Positions 9,564 through 20,900 of a stretch of DNA of 64,000 nt are shown here, piece after piece (the stretch's first letter is position 1; each line of letters begins with the position of its first letter). The notes beneath the pieces are model-generated. The model ran no database searches. It was given only the letters and a program-made list of their open reading frames with translations, and had not been told where the DNA came from. Source of the DNA: Xiphias gladius (taxonomy: Eukaryota > Chordata > Actinopteri > Istiophoriformes > Xiphiidae). The stretch covers positions 17,715,001 through 17,779,000 of the forward strand of contig NC_053422.1 of assembly GCF_016859285.1 (NCBI RefSeq). The letters run 5' to 3'. The position numbers were made by a program, and so were the translations under genes.

Positions 9564-12500
9564 TCACTGTCCCAGGAAGGAAGCCATGGGATCATCTGGC
9601 CGGCTACGCTTCATGCGGAAGGCCTCCATCTCCTCCTCGGTGGGCGCCTTCACTTCCTGCAGGCTGTTGTACGGCCTCTTCCTCTCATCCATCTGCATTA
9701 TTGCTTCTATGTGCTTCACCCGTTTGTCCTCTGCTTCAAGGGCCTGGGAGGAAAAAAAACAGGTTGGAGGTCAGTCGCAGAAATTAGCCTAACCAGAGAT
9801 ACAGACGGATGAACGCAGACTCAGTTTTTGCATTTAAATACTAAAACGTTTTTACCTTCTTCAGCTTCTCCTTCTTCTTCTCTTCATCTTCTGAATCACT
9901 GCTGTCAGAACCACGCTTCTTGTTCTTTTTGCTCTTCTTTTTCTTCTTCTTCTCTTTCATCATCTTATCTCGATGCATCTGGTGATTGAAAATATTGACA
10001 TAATGAACATACAATGAGATCTATGTTTACCAATGGCAATTAACAAAAAAAACATCTGTTTATTATCATGAACTTGTGCAAATTTCAATCTTTTCAGCAT
10101 CATTTACCTCCAGCAGAGTCTTTGGTTGTTCTTCCTCCTGTGGCTCAGTGAGTCCCTCTTCAAATGGAACACAGTCTGAGTTGTTCTGCAGGTTATTAAA
10201 ACAAACCCAAACAGTATGTAAGTTATAAAACTAACATTTTAAGAAAAGCTGATATACTGTGTATATCAAACAGAGCCTTTAAGCACTATAAGTACATATA
10301 CTCACTATTCCAATTCCAGCATCTCCTGTGCAGTAACTCTGCTTGACCATGGAGTGACAACACTTGTACCCCCAGCAGCCGTCCTTCCAGTAAGAGCCCC
10401 AAATACACTAAAGACACGGAAGAAATTTTTAGAATACACAGTCAATGAAATGTTGCAAAATTAGCAAGAGTCATAGCCTGTTCTGCCATACTTACAGTAT
10501 GGTTGTTGATGAGCACGTCCTCCTCATACTTGGAACGGGCGACAGCCTTCTCAAGTCCTTTCAGTACAGCGCCGTGACGAGAATACTCCACGTAGTCCTC
10601 CGTCTGGGCCAACAGCAGCTCCCGCGGTGGAGCATCCAGGTGCTGTTGACCTCCATACTGATTGTCACACACAAAAGCACAAACATAGTCAGTGAAGTCA
10701 TGAGCGAATATGGATACTTCTAGGTCATGATACAACATTTTAGGCTGGAAGAGATGTATTGAAATCTTTGGTTGTTGGTCCAGAGTAGCAGTCCCAAATT
10801 GCACTATGAGATACACCCTCTGATACTTGGAGCTTTGGTGACCAAAGATAGCCACTGCAAGAATTCAGAAGTCAGAAATCTGGGGCCAAATTCTCACGGG
10901 ACTGCTGCTAAGACCCACATCTACAGACTGCTGGAATAGGTCATTAAATGACACAAAATACAATATAAGTGTCAACAGATATACAGACAGATACCATATA
11001 TATCTATGGTAAGTCCCCTTTTAAATTAAGACAAAAAAATAAAAAGTGTTAGCACGTGTTATAAACATGAGAATGGTGCAGATGGATGATGTGAGATGAG
11101 CTGTCTCCGCTTGCCTAATTTGATTCATCAGTGCGCAATCTGACATGCTTCAAAACTGATACCCTACATTCTGATACAGACTGAAACCAAGATTTTATTA
11201 GACCCTTGTTGCACAGCTTGACTTGCAATGAACCTGCGAGATTGCTATCTCACAGTGTGTATGGGCCTTTAGTTACCAGCCTGTTGTTTTAAAACAAAAA
11301 GACGCCAGGTATGCACCTTCTCCACGATGCTCTCCCGCTGTTGCTCTTTAAAGTCCTCTTTCTTGACCTTGAAGGACCGGTGGAGCAGCTCCAGCTTGGT
11401 CGGGTCGGCCTGCAGATGCACCTCTGAGCCTCTCTCATAGGCCTCCCAGGCAAACACTGTCACAAGACGAAGCAGTGACAATCATTACAGGGTACAGTAA
11501 AAATATATGTTTGTGAGCGAATTTAATTTGTGTGGTCCTATCCAGTGTATGACATAAAAAATGATCATATTTGGCAAAAGTGATTCTCCTGTAATTTACC
11601 GTCATAATATTTGATATCATGCAAATAATATGGGTACTTTGATGGTGAAATTTGCCATTTTAGGTATGTCTGCTAGCTATGGTAAGGTGACTTCAGGTAG
11701 CTAAAACTCACACAATAAAAGTAATTGCAGAGAAAAACATCAGTGTAAAACTACTAACCACCGCTGTAAGCTGGCTTTACCTTCTGTAAAGTATGATTAT
11801 GACCTTTAAATGCTCCTGATGTTCGCTCAGGTAAAGTATGTCAAGGATAACACAGGATTTGTTTAGTGTTCACATTTGCTTTACTGTTTACTGTGCAATA
11901 TTTCCCTTCATGATCTTGCCCAAATCAGTTTTAATGGGCGCGTGACTAAATCACACACCAGCTAAAATAGTTCGGGAAGTGTCTTCTTTTCCTCCCTCAC
12001 TAATTTTTAATGATCTAATTTAAAGGCAACTTGTTTTGTCTTGACAACACATACACACTTGCAGCTGTTGTGTAAATGCCACATTGTTCGAGAACACATT
12101 AAAATATAAGCACAATGGGTTTGGTGCTACCTGCACTATTTTTACACCACCAACATACCAATAATCCTACGAAACATTATACAATTTTAATCAATGAAGT
12201 AGTAACAATATACTAGTCTTTTATTGTAATGTGTTTCTATAACTGAGAGTGGAGGTGGAGAGGGGCTGAAGAGAGCTGGAAAATATCTTGGTGTCTTACA
12301 TTGTGTTTGAGCCATGGTGATCGTGTCCCCAGTATAGCGAGCAAAGTTGTCTCCAGCGTACCCGACTCTGTCAAACAAAACAGTTCAAAAATGTTCACAA
12401 TGTAAGCTAGTGAGAAGTGAATTATCAGGAAATACAGTAGCAGTAACTTACTCGTCAGGGTTCATGCCAGTGTTGGAGTATGGGTTCTCTCTCATAGCTC

Positions 12501-15005
12501 GAGTCTTTGGATCGTAGTAGGCGGAGTTTGGATCCAGATTCCTCAAGTACTGGGAGAGACACACGTGAGAAGTTCACATAACTGATTGTAATAACATTCC
12601 CTCAACTCTCACTTAAATTAGCAGCTTTGAAATGGACATTAGAGGCAGTCAAATGTCTCTTCTGTGTTCATTTCTTTCAGCAAACATTGTCAACCACAGA
12701 AAAATAAGTATCATTACAGGTAGAAAAACTAAGAGTAAAATAGCAGTTCAACATAGGCAATAGGCCTGAGAGTCATGTGTCTCTTACTTTAGCTGTGTCT
12801 TCTCGGATACGCAGATTCCTGACAGTGATTCGTCTCTTGGAGTCAAAGTTCTGACCGGGCATATCAATGTCATCTGCATATTTATCTTCATCCTCATCCT
12901 CACTGTCATGTTCCCACTCCTGCAGAAAAAAGGATTCAAATAATTTAATGTTAGTCTTCTAGACAAGAGACTGCCCTTTATCTCTTAAACTGGACATCAA
13001 TACAATTCATTACTATTACAATCTTGACATTACTGAACACTTACAGTTTGGTCCAATTTTCCAGAGGCCAACTCATCCTGAAGTTTCTGTGCCTTCAGAG
13101 TCCTTTTGGCCTGAGAGACAGAAACAAATGCAAACTCAGATTCATGTTGTAGACTACATGTAGATAACAGTTAAAATGCAGTGCTTTGAAACTCATCATG
13201 CCATCACATCTGATTTGTGTCACAATACCTGCAACTAAGCATCGGTCCTGACTTCAGCTTGTCCTAAGTTTGTTAGGTTTGGGTTTTTAAAAATCAGGGA
13301 TTTCTGGTTGCCAGATATCAATCTGACTGATCCATATACCAATAAAAATATTCAGTTTGAAGTTGTTTTGTGTAGGTTGTTTGAATTTGGCTCTCATTTG
13401 TACGGTATCACACAAGAATGTGTTTGTAGAAGGGGCAGAGATCTGTCGCCTTAATGCAGTCACAAGGTTTCATCAAAGTTTGTTTTTCTTCTTCTCAACA
13501 AATCAAAACAAACAAACACTCCAGAGTTTAACCACACTTAATTTACCACTGAACTACTCACCAGGTCTACTTTGGCATACTCTTCCACAATGCGCTGGTG
13601 TTCCTCAGGGTCATACCCGTTCCAGCGATCACGCTTCCCGTCATAATCCAACGCGAGCTGGACCTGACTGTGTTCATCCGGAGCTATGCCTGTGCCTGTG
13701 TACTTCGCCCCAACTTTTCTGGGTCGCTGATGAGACAAAAGTGAAGGTCAGAGGTTATCATTTATGTATATGGATATAACATTCTTTAAACGTACTGAAT
13801 TAGAAATGAGTGAAAGTCAAACTCTGCTGGACGGTGAAAGATAGACTTATTCATTTTACCTCCAAGCAGTCCTTCCTCTTGTGTGTCATGGCCCCACAGT
13901 TTTCACAAGCTCCCTTACGAAATTTAGTGCCAACATCATTCTGTGTGGAGAAAGAAAATGAAGCTAATAACTTTAAAGTTCATTTGTTTCAGTCATATGA
14001 AAGTAACTCAATAATTAATTCTCACCTCTTGCACTCCTCTCTTATACCACTCTCCAATGGCTGAGTATTGCTTCTGGTTTTCACTCTGTGGTCTCTGATG
14101 CTTTAGCGTGGGCCTTTTGGATGGGTCGATGTACCATGGCACTGATGAAATGTACTGCGGGATGTGAGGATTTATGTCCCTGGAGAGGAGAAGAAGCAGC
14201 ACAAGTGGTCCACATTACTGTCAAAACAGTAGCTTCATTGTTAACATTGTATGGAGGTGTAAGAAAATGATGTGCGCTATCAGGGTTTCAAGTTTGTGGG
14301 ACTTGTGTCACGTTCATGTAATAGGAAAAGAATGGTAAAGATGTGAAAGATACCCTTGTTTACAGCTTGCGGGTGTTCACGTCACCAAATAACTCTAGAA
14401 ATGGTTATGTGAAAAATACTGTGCATGGACAATACACCACTATGTCAAATCATTTTTGGGTTTCGTTACCTTGAAGAATGAACTTTGGCTGATATGAGAC
14501 CTACATGTTTGTTCGGTCTTCCGACAAGCGCCAAGTCAGATATATCAAAGTTGTATTTAGAACTTGGATGCTGATGTGAATACTTTTTATTTTTATCAAT
14601 GTTACATCAAGACAACACTTACCAGATAGGGAGGGTCTAATGAGAGATACAATAGAGTTTCGTCATGGTAGAGTTAGGTTCCAGTATTCTGGGGATTTTG
14701 ACCCATACTAGGGAGTAAAAAAGTAGTAGCCCTTTAAGCAGTGGTATATCTGCTAGTTAGAGCTTTTAAATGTCCGGCTGTGAACATGTAGCAAAGTAAG
14801 TTGGAGCATTTCTTCAGACACTTAAATGGACCCACTTTCTGTCCAGACAGACTTACTTTCCCTCCTCGTCCACCTCAGCTGGCGCGTTTCCCAGCTTCCT
14901 CTGCTCCTCCAGCTCCTTCTTCTTCCTCCAGTCCTCCCTGGTCATCTTTTTGGGCTCATCCAGGCCCACGATGCCCTCCGAGCTGACGCTGGTCTGCTCG
15001 GCCAT
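9564..15005 (-). CDS. slu7: pre-mRNA splicing factor SLU7
   Basis: Fourteen coding exons: 15005-14857, 14179-14026, 13940-13860, 13726-13562, 13110-13045, 12919-12788, 12549-12452, 12367-12300, 11456-11317, 10657-10496, 10407-10306, 10185-10108, 9978-9856 and 9743-9564. They sum to 1698 bases, or 565 residues (human 586). SLU7 is a nuclear factor that helps select the 3' splice site in the second step of splicing. Visible landmarks are [18 protein letters not shown] near the N terminus, [19 protein letters not shown], a CX2CX4HX4C zinc knuckle at residues 113-126, [44 protein letters not shown], and the [13 protein letters not shown] end after a lysine-rich nuclear-localisation stretch. All introns are GT-AG and keep frame. 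An acceptor 8 bases upstream of the ATG implies a noncoding first exon near 15.3-15.4 kb. Confidence 0.96.
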
Positions 15006-15359
15006 GACCGAACCTGTCACCATGAATGCACCTTGTTAAATGATCGATACAACCGTCTAACACAGCGAAGTGCTTAGCAGAGACGTTAACTGTCCGGGAA
15101 ATAGCCCTTCCGCCGTCGTCTAACTCATGTTCACCCTGGAGCCAGTACATTTTGTTCAAAATTACAAAAGTTCAAACAGAAGCTATTAGCGTTAGCTAAC
15201 CTAGTTGTTCACTTGAACGTGGAGGAAGTATTTTCTCTCATATAAACTGGATTAATCAATAGCTTGGTTACCTTAGTAAGATCCAACAAATATCACAACG
15301 GTTGATATTTCCTTTGTAAAAGCAGTAACTTTTTCTGTAGCTTGCTGTTTGTTTGTTTT

Positions 15360-15470
15360 TTGGCTCGTCACTTGTGTTTTGACTGGCGCATCATCGTCGC
15401 CATTTTACATCAACCAGCGCTACGTCACATTATTTCTTCTCCTGTTGTATTGACGTCATGACTGTAGGAA
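15360..15470 (-). promoter_or_regulatory. slu7: slu7 promoter region
   Basis: On the minus strand AAAATGGCG (15406-15398) fits the YY1 element often found just inside a start site. Upstream of it are TACGTCAC (15421-15428) and a perfect CRE, TGACGTCA (15451-15458). The start site is inferred to lie between these elements and is not mapped. Confidence 0.5.
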
Positions 15471-16990
15471 ACAGCGACATCTAGAGGACGCAGCTGTCTG
15501 CACTCTTCACCTCGATGTAGAGACCCAAGCGCAAACAGTACTGTACTTTACTGTGTTAACTAGTCAGAACTTTTTTCTTCCTGTGTGGCACATGGCAGAT
15601 GTTTTAATACTTTTTTCACAACACCTGTGAAACGCAAGCGATGCTCATTTCATTCACAGCAGTGAAAGTAACTAAGTACATTTACACAAGTACTATACTT
15701 AGTACAATTCTTATTTACTTGGACTATATTTCCATTTTATGCGGCTTTATACTTCTACTCCATTACAATTCAGAGGCAGTTAATGTAATTTTTACTCCAC
15801 AAAATTTATTTTAAAGCTTTAGTTACTAGTTACAGATTAAGATTATTAATACAAAATATATCCAACAAAAAATTACAATATATTCTTATAGATTAAGCCA
15901 CCAAGCAGTTTAAAAAGTACTTCAAATTAGTTGGATTTTCACCTGCTACCAAATTAAAGTGACGCTGACACATTGCTGTATTAATAATCATAATCCAGTA
16001 ATGTTACATGCTCTGAAATTGCCATTCTGCATAACGAGTGCTTTTATTTTGGTCACTTGAAGTATATTTTCTGCTAATACTTTTGTACTTTTACTCAAGT
16101 AAAATTTTGAATGTAGGACTTTTACTTGTAACAGAGTATTTCTAGACTGTGGTACTGGTGCTTTTACTTAAGTAAAAGATCTGAGTAGTTCTCCCACCAC
16201 TGCAGTAACTGGGGGGCAGAAGCACACCTTGCCCTGCTGGGGCCTAAGGCCTAAGTCCCCAGAACTCCAGGGGCCACAAAAGCTCCAGGCTTATTGTGTG
16301 TGTCAACTGGTTTGTGTCATATCAAAGATAGTTTGGGAAAATGCACCATTAAGACACAATATCAACAGATAGAGGGACCATGTGTGTGTGTTTTTTACCT
16401 GATCTTGAGGCCCTGTCTTGATGAGTGTGTTAATCGTGTTTTACAGCCTTAAACATTATCAGAATGCAATGCATAATATTAAAGACCATAGGACTGATAA
16501 ATAGAAAGTACGGTTCAAATAAAGCACCAGTCTATCAAAAATTACTCTTTTCTATTTCGTTCATTCAAACCTGGTAAATCTATCTTGATGAACTGTGTAT
16601 AACTTGCAAGGTTTATGATGAACTGTGTGTGAGAGATCTGCAGAAAATAGATGGCTTTTAAAAACTTTGAGGTCACTGATGGTTACAAGCCATACTTAAT
16701 GGAGAAAATTCACGCCTTCTGACACAATTTGCAGTGGAAACCTCAACAAGAAAAATAATCTAACAAGTTACAGGAGGCACAACGAGAACCAAAAACCTCC
16801 CGATGTCCTGACTGCTGATATAACTTGCTTACTTATCAAATATGTACAACTTACAAAATAAGGCATTTACATCAATTAGCTTAAATGTAGCCTTTTGATT
16901 ACCAGCCTTGACTCTGAACAAGATTTCTTCTGCCAGGTGTGACTGTGAAGAGAATGAAATACTAGATACCAAGTGAAGAAGTACTTTCAT
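15470..16990. other. intergenic, slu7 promoter to nsd1 3' end
   Basis: No gene is seen. The stretch includes a fish repeat at 15658-16203. The human MIR146A gene lies near SLU7, so I looked for the miR-146 mature sequence on both strands and did not see it. Confidence 0.5.
15658..16203. mobile_element. non-autonomous DNA transposon-like repeat (AAGTAACTAAGTACATTTAC type)
   Basis: It begins GCAGTGAAAGTAACTAAGTA and ends in a mirrored ACTTAAGTAAAAGATCTGAG plus CACCACTGC, with short terminal inversions. Internal phrases (TACTTCTACTCCATTACA, TTTTGAATGTAGGACTTTTA) match an element extremely abundant in percomorph fish. No coding capacity. Confidence 0.6.
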
Positions 16991-17090
16991 TTTATTCTAA
17001 TTGAGTTAATGGAACAGCACTGACGGGTGTAAAACCAATGTTAGTGATATCTGTGATGCATATTTAGGTTGTGCAATGTCACGGCATTAT

Positions 17091-17096
17091 TTTATT
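17091..17096 (-). terminator. candidate nsd1 poly(A) signal
   Basis: AATAAA on the minus strand about 670 bases past the nsd1 stop. Other minus-strand AATAAA hexamers lie at 17268-17263 and 16996-16991, so the cleavage site could be any of the three. Confidence 0.4.
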
Positions 17097-17763
17097 TCTC
17101 TGTGCGTCCGATCCTGAGCTCTGACCTACCTGTTTGGAGAGAAAAAAGATGAATTAATAGAAACTGTAAATCAATCCCAAAAAACAACAACAACAACAAA
17201 AAAAAAAGGCTGTTTTTTTTCGACTTGAAAAGAATCATTTCAGTCTAGATGACTCCAGTGGGTTTATTTTTGCATTCCTCAGAAGCACCAAGCAGGTATT
17301 GTTGTGCCTAACTGCAACATGGACCAGTGAGAACACTATTTTTTAATCACTCTTGTAATTAGAAAGACACGGTTAAGACAGTAACATTAACATAAGATGC
17401 CCTTATGGTGACAGTTTGGTCAGGTGAAACTTCTCACCTTTTTCTTATGTTCCAAACATTAAAAAAAAAAAATGCCAAAAAAATGTAAACAATATTGAGA
17501 AAAAGAACAAAAGAACGTTACAGCACCAGACACAAATAAACATATCGACAGAAGTATAAAGAGACGGACTGAATCAGTCCTCGAGCCTTAGCACCAGTAC
17601 ACATCCCAACTGTCAGTCAAGCAGTGGATGAGAAGGCAATGTAGTACCAAAGCGAAGACAGTGTTGCATTCAAGGAGGTACCAAAATACCAAAACTCTTT
17701 TTGTCCTTTGAATGTCTATTGAGAGTTTTTGTTGAGTAGTTATAAAGGAATGGATGCACTGAG

Positions 17764-17881
17764 TCATTTACCATCGTCCTCCACTCTCCCCCACTCCTCC
17801 AAATCCTCCCCCTCCACCTCTCCATCATCAGCATCTTCATCCTCATAATCACCCCAAGTGTCATACACATCCCCTCCTTCG

Positions 17882-17914
<33 letters not shown>

Positions 17915-20900
17915 TCCAGCAGGTCACCTCCATACAGCGGCCCCTCCTCCTCGTCTTCCACTATCTCCATCTCCTCCATTTCATCCTCTTCCTCTTCCGC
18001 TTCATCATCGTCGTCGTCGTCTTCCATCTCTTCCACCTCTAACCCACAAACCTCCCCGTCCTCCACCTCACCGTCCTCTCTCTCATCCTTGGAGGAGGTG
18101 GGAGAGGAAAACGCTTTCCCTTCAGTCCTATCTGTGAGGTAAGACCTGCCGGAAGGGATGAAGCTCGAGGTAGCAGTCTTTGTGTTGATGTAGAGACGAG
18201 GAGGAGGCTCCTGCCTGCCCAGTGCAGCCTGGCCAGCAAGGGAAGAGATGGGAGCAGCAGAAGAACTTCTGAGAAGAGCAGAAGTTCTTCTGGAGTTTGG
18301 GACCAGCGAGGGAGTGACCGGCACAGCCATGGCCCCGGGCCTCACAGAGGTCGTGTTGGGCATGTATTCACGAATCTCCCCTGGCTCCAGTGGGTCGGGC
18401 CCACAAGGGTCATGCTCACTGCAGGACAATTTGCCATCCAGCTTGGAAATGAAGAGCATGCCTTCACGATGCTCCTTGCAGTAAGAGCTGGGACACATCT
18501 CACAGAAAGAAGCTGCCTCTTTTCCACAGATGTCACACTGGTGCCACGGACACTCCCACCGCCCTGGAGACAAGATTAGTGTCATTTCACAAGACAAAGA
18601 GTAGATCTTTTACAGTAAAAGTTTCGGGCAAAAAGGAGGTTAATAAACATATTAAACCACTTAGTTTTGCATAAAAACAGCTCCATCTTATAAGGCTCAG
18701 ACGTCTGGTCAAAATCTGCTTAAAAAATTGCAATAATGAGACTATGGAAATCCCAAGGCAGCTATTCAACTGGCTGAGAGTTTGAAAACACCCATCTCCA
18801 GTTTTGTTAGATAAATCTGGTCGTTCTGTCATTATTAAGTCCAGAACATAGTCGCTTAACATTTTGCTATTTAGTCCACTTTTATCGAAAGTCAGCTTAA
18901 TAGTGACACCCAAATTTGTCCATATTACAATTACCAAAAGATGACAGTTTTACACAACCTCAAACATTGAGGTTTCATAAGTATCAGATCCTTAAAAAAA
19001 TCCTTTATTGTAACAAGCTGAAAGACAAATTTTCAGATCTTACTTTCTGCCAAAATTTGACCTATATTAGTCATCTAATATAGGTTGCACAGAAGTTTTC
19101 CCTCTTTGGAGAACTGTTGTCAGTTGGTGCACTGTATTTTAATTGTTTGAAATGACCACTGCCCAGTGGCCTTTCCTTTGCTTGAGGATATTTGAAAGTT
19201 GAGTCAGGCTACAAAACAACTTTGACTAAATAGTGCCCCTTTAGTAGTATAATATGGGCTAAAAGTGATCCTTACATAAACAGCAACAGCCCCCCCATCT
19301 CTACTTGCCTGCAGGCCTCTTGGCCAAGTTGAGACAGTCAGCATGATAGACCTTTGGGCAGCCTGGCTTCTTACAGGATACTATTTGTCCCCCGTCACCA
19401 CAGCTGAAGCACTCGTCTTCTCTTTCCTTTGTCACTTCTTGCTTGGTCTTCTTCTTCATGGGGACCTTTCTTTTTCCCTCCTTCAGTTTCAGTTTCTCTG
19501 CTGGCGGCTGGTTCTGAACAAGAAGCAGCAATAGGAAGTTTACAAGGCAGCTCTTCTTTGAAGTTGTAAATTTAGGCAAGGGTGGTCAGATGATCATCTG
19601 AAGGGTTCAAGTGTGCTAAAACTGTTCAAGCGTGTACTTTTACCTTTGGCCGGACACCAAGGAAACCACTGCAGTTGGGTGCTCCACATTTGCACGCAGT
19701 TTTCCCATTGCCAAGACACTCCAGGTTGTAGTTGAAAGTCACCTCCACACCTGAAGTACACATCGCATTAGTCCTATGCTGCGCTCAGAAGCATAGATTG
19801 TAAATTAACAACATAATCTACATTCTTTATCCCACACAACATAAAACACCAAAACTGAGGTGTAGGCTGTCACTCAAACCTTTTGGGATGTCTTGTAGAG
19901 CAAATAGGCCAACCCTGGTGTCCCCATTCACAGTCCACTTCTGGGTCTCACAGTTTGGCTGGCAACTGTGGTTCATGAAGCGAGCCTGGTTCCCTTTGGG
20001 CCCGGCATCGATGATCCGGTCCTGGAATTTAAAAAAAAAAAGAACAGGTTTGCACCAAGCATCTATTCTACATTATGAATAAAGTGGGTTGCTAAACTGA
20101 TGATCGTGTTTGCAGGTATTTAGCTGAGATTGACCTTGTCCAGTGTAAGCATGTAAAAGTTACAGATGTCGTTCTCCTGGGCGTGTCTGATCCTGGCTCG
20201 ACATTCTTCTTCATCTATCACCTCTCCCACATATTCACTCACAAAAGCTCCCTGAAAATCAACAGAGGAAAAAAAAAGGAGATAATGATACAGAGGAATA
20301 ATGATAATGTGGTTAGTACTTACAATTCAATAATCTTGTGTCTGATTTTTTTCAACCTACCTTCTTGATGTCTGACACACCACGTAAACCCCAGCCACAG
20401 GACAGAGTCCTGAAAATCTCCACAGTTGTGTACTGGCGCTTTGTGAAGGCCTGGTTTTGACATCGTTCCCCTGCTGCACACACCTGAGGGTGGCACTCAT
20501 ACATCAGCATGCGGTTAATGCACTCTGAGTCGATGCCGCAGGGGTTCTCGTCAGACGCCTTACAGTTGCAACGTGGGATCTCTGACAGGTCAGCTGTGAT
20601 GATCTGCACCTTCCCAACTGGCCGGTTTACCTAAGAGAGAGAGACAGGGGCAGGATTTTTACAGTACATCTCAGTGAACTGGTTTTAGGTCAGTCTAGAT
20701 AAACAAAGATGTATATCTGCGAACACACAGTACCTTTATGTGCCTGTATGGAGGAGGTTTCTTGTCATTCTTTCTGTCCTCCTGAAGTTGCCTCATTTCC
20801 TTTTCTGTCTGGAGCTCCCTGAACCTCTCTGCTGCTTCAGTAAGGGCTATAAAGAAAGACATGATCTTTATTCACACTATTGAAGAATTAACTTGAGCTA

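Noticed and set aside
15470-17000. Possible miR-146 gene near slu7
   Set aside because: Human synteny suggests looking here, but no TGAGAACTGAATTCCA-like sequence was seen on either strand.
17858-18142. Poly-serine open frame on the plus strand
   Set aside because: It is the antisense shadow of the acidic nsd1 tail (GAG/GAT read backwards). No splice or family support.
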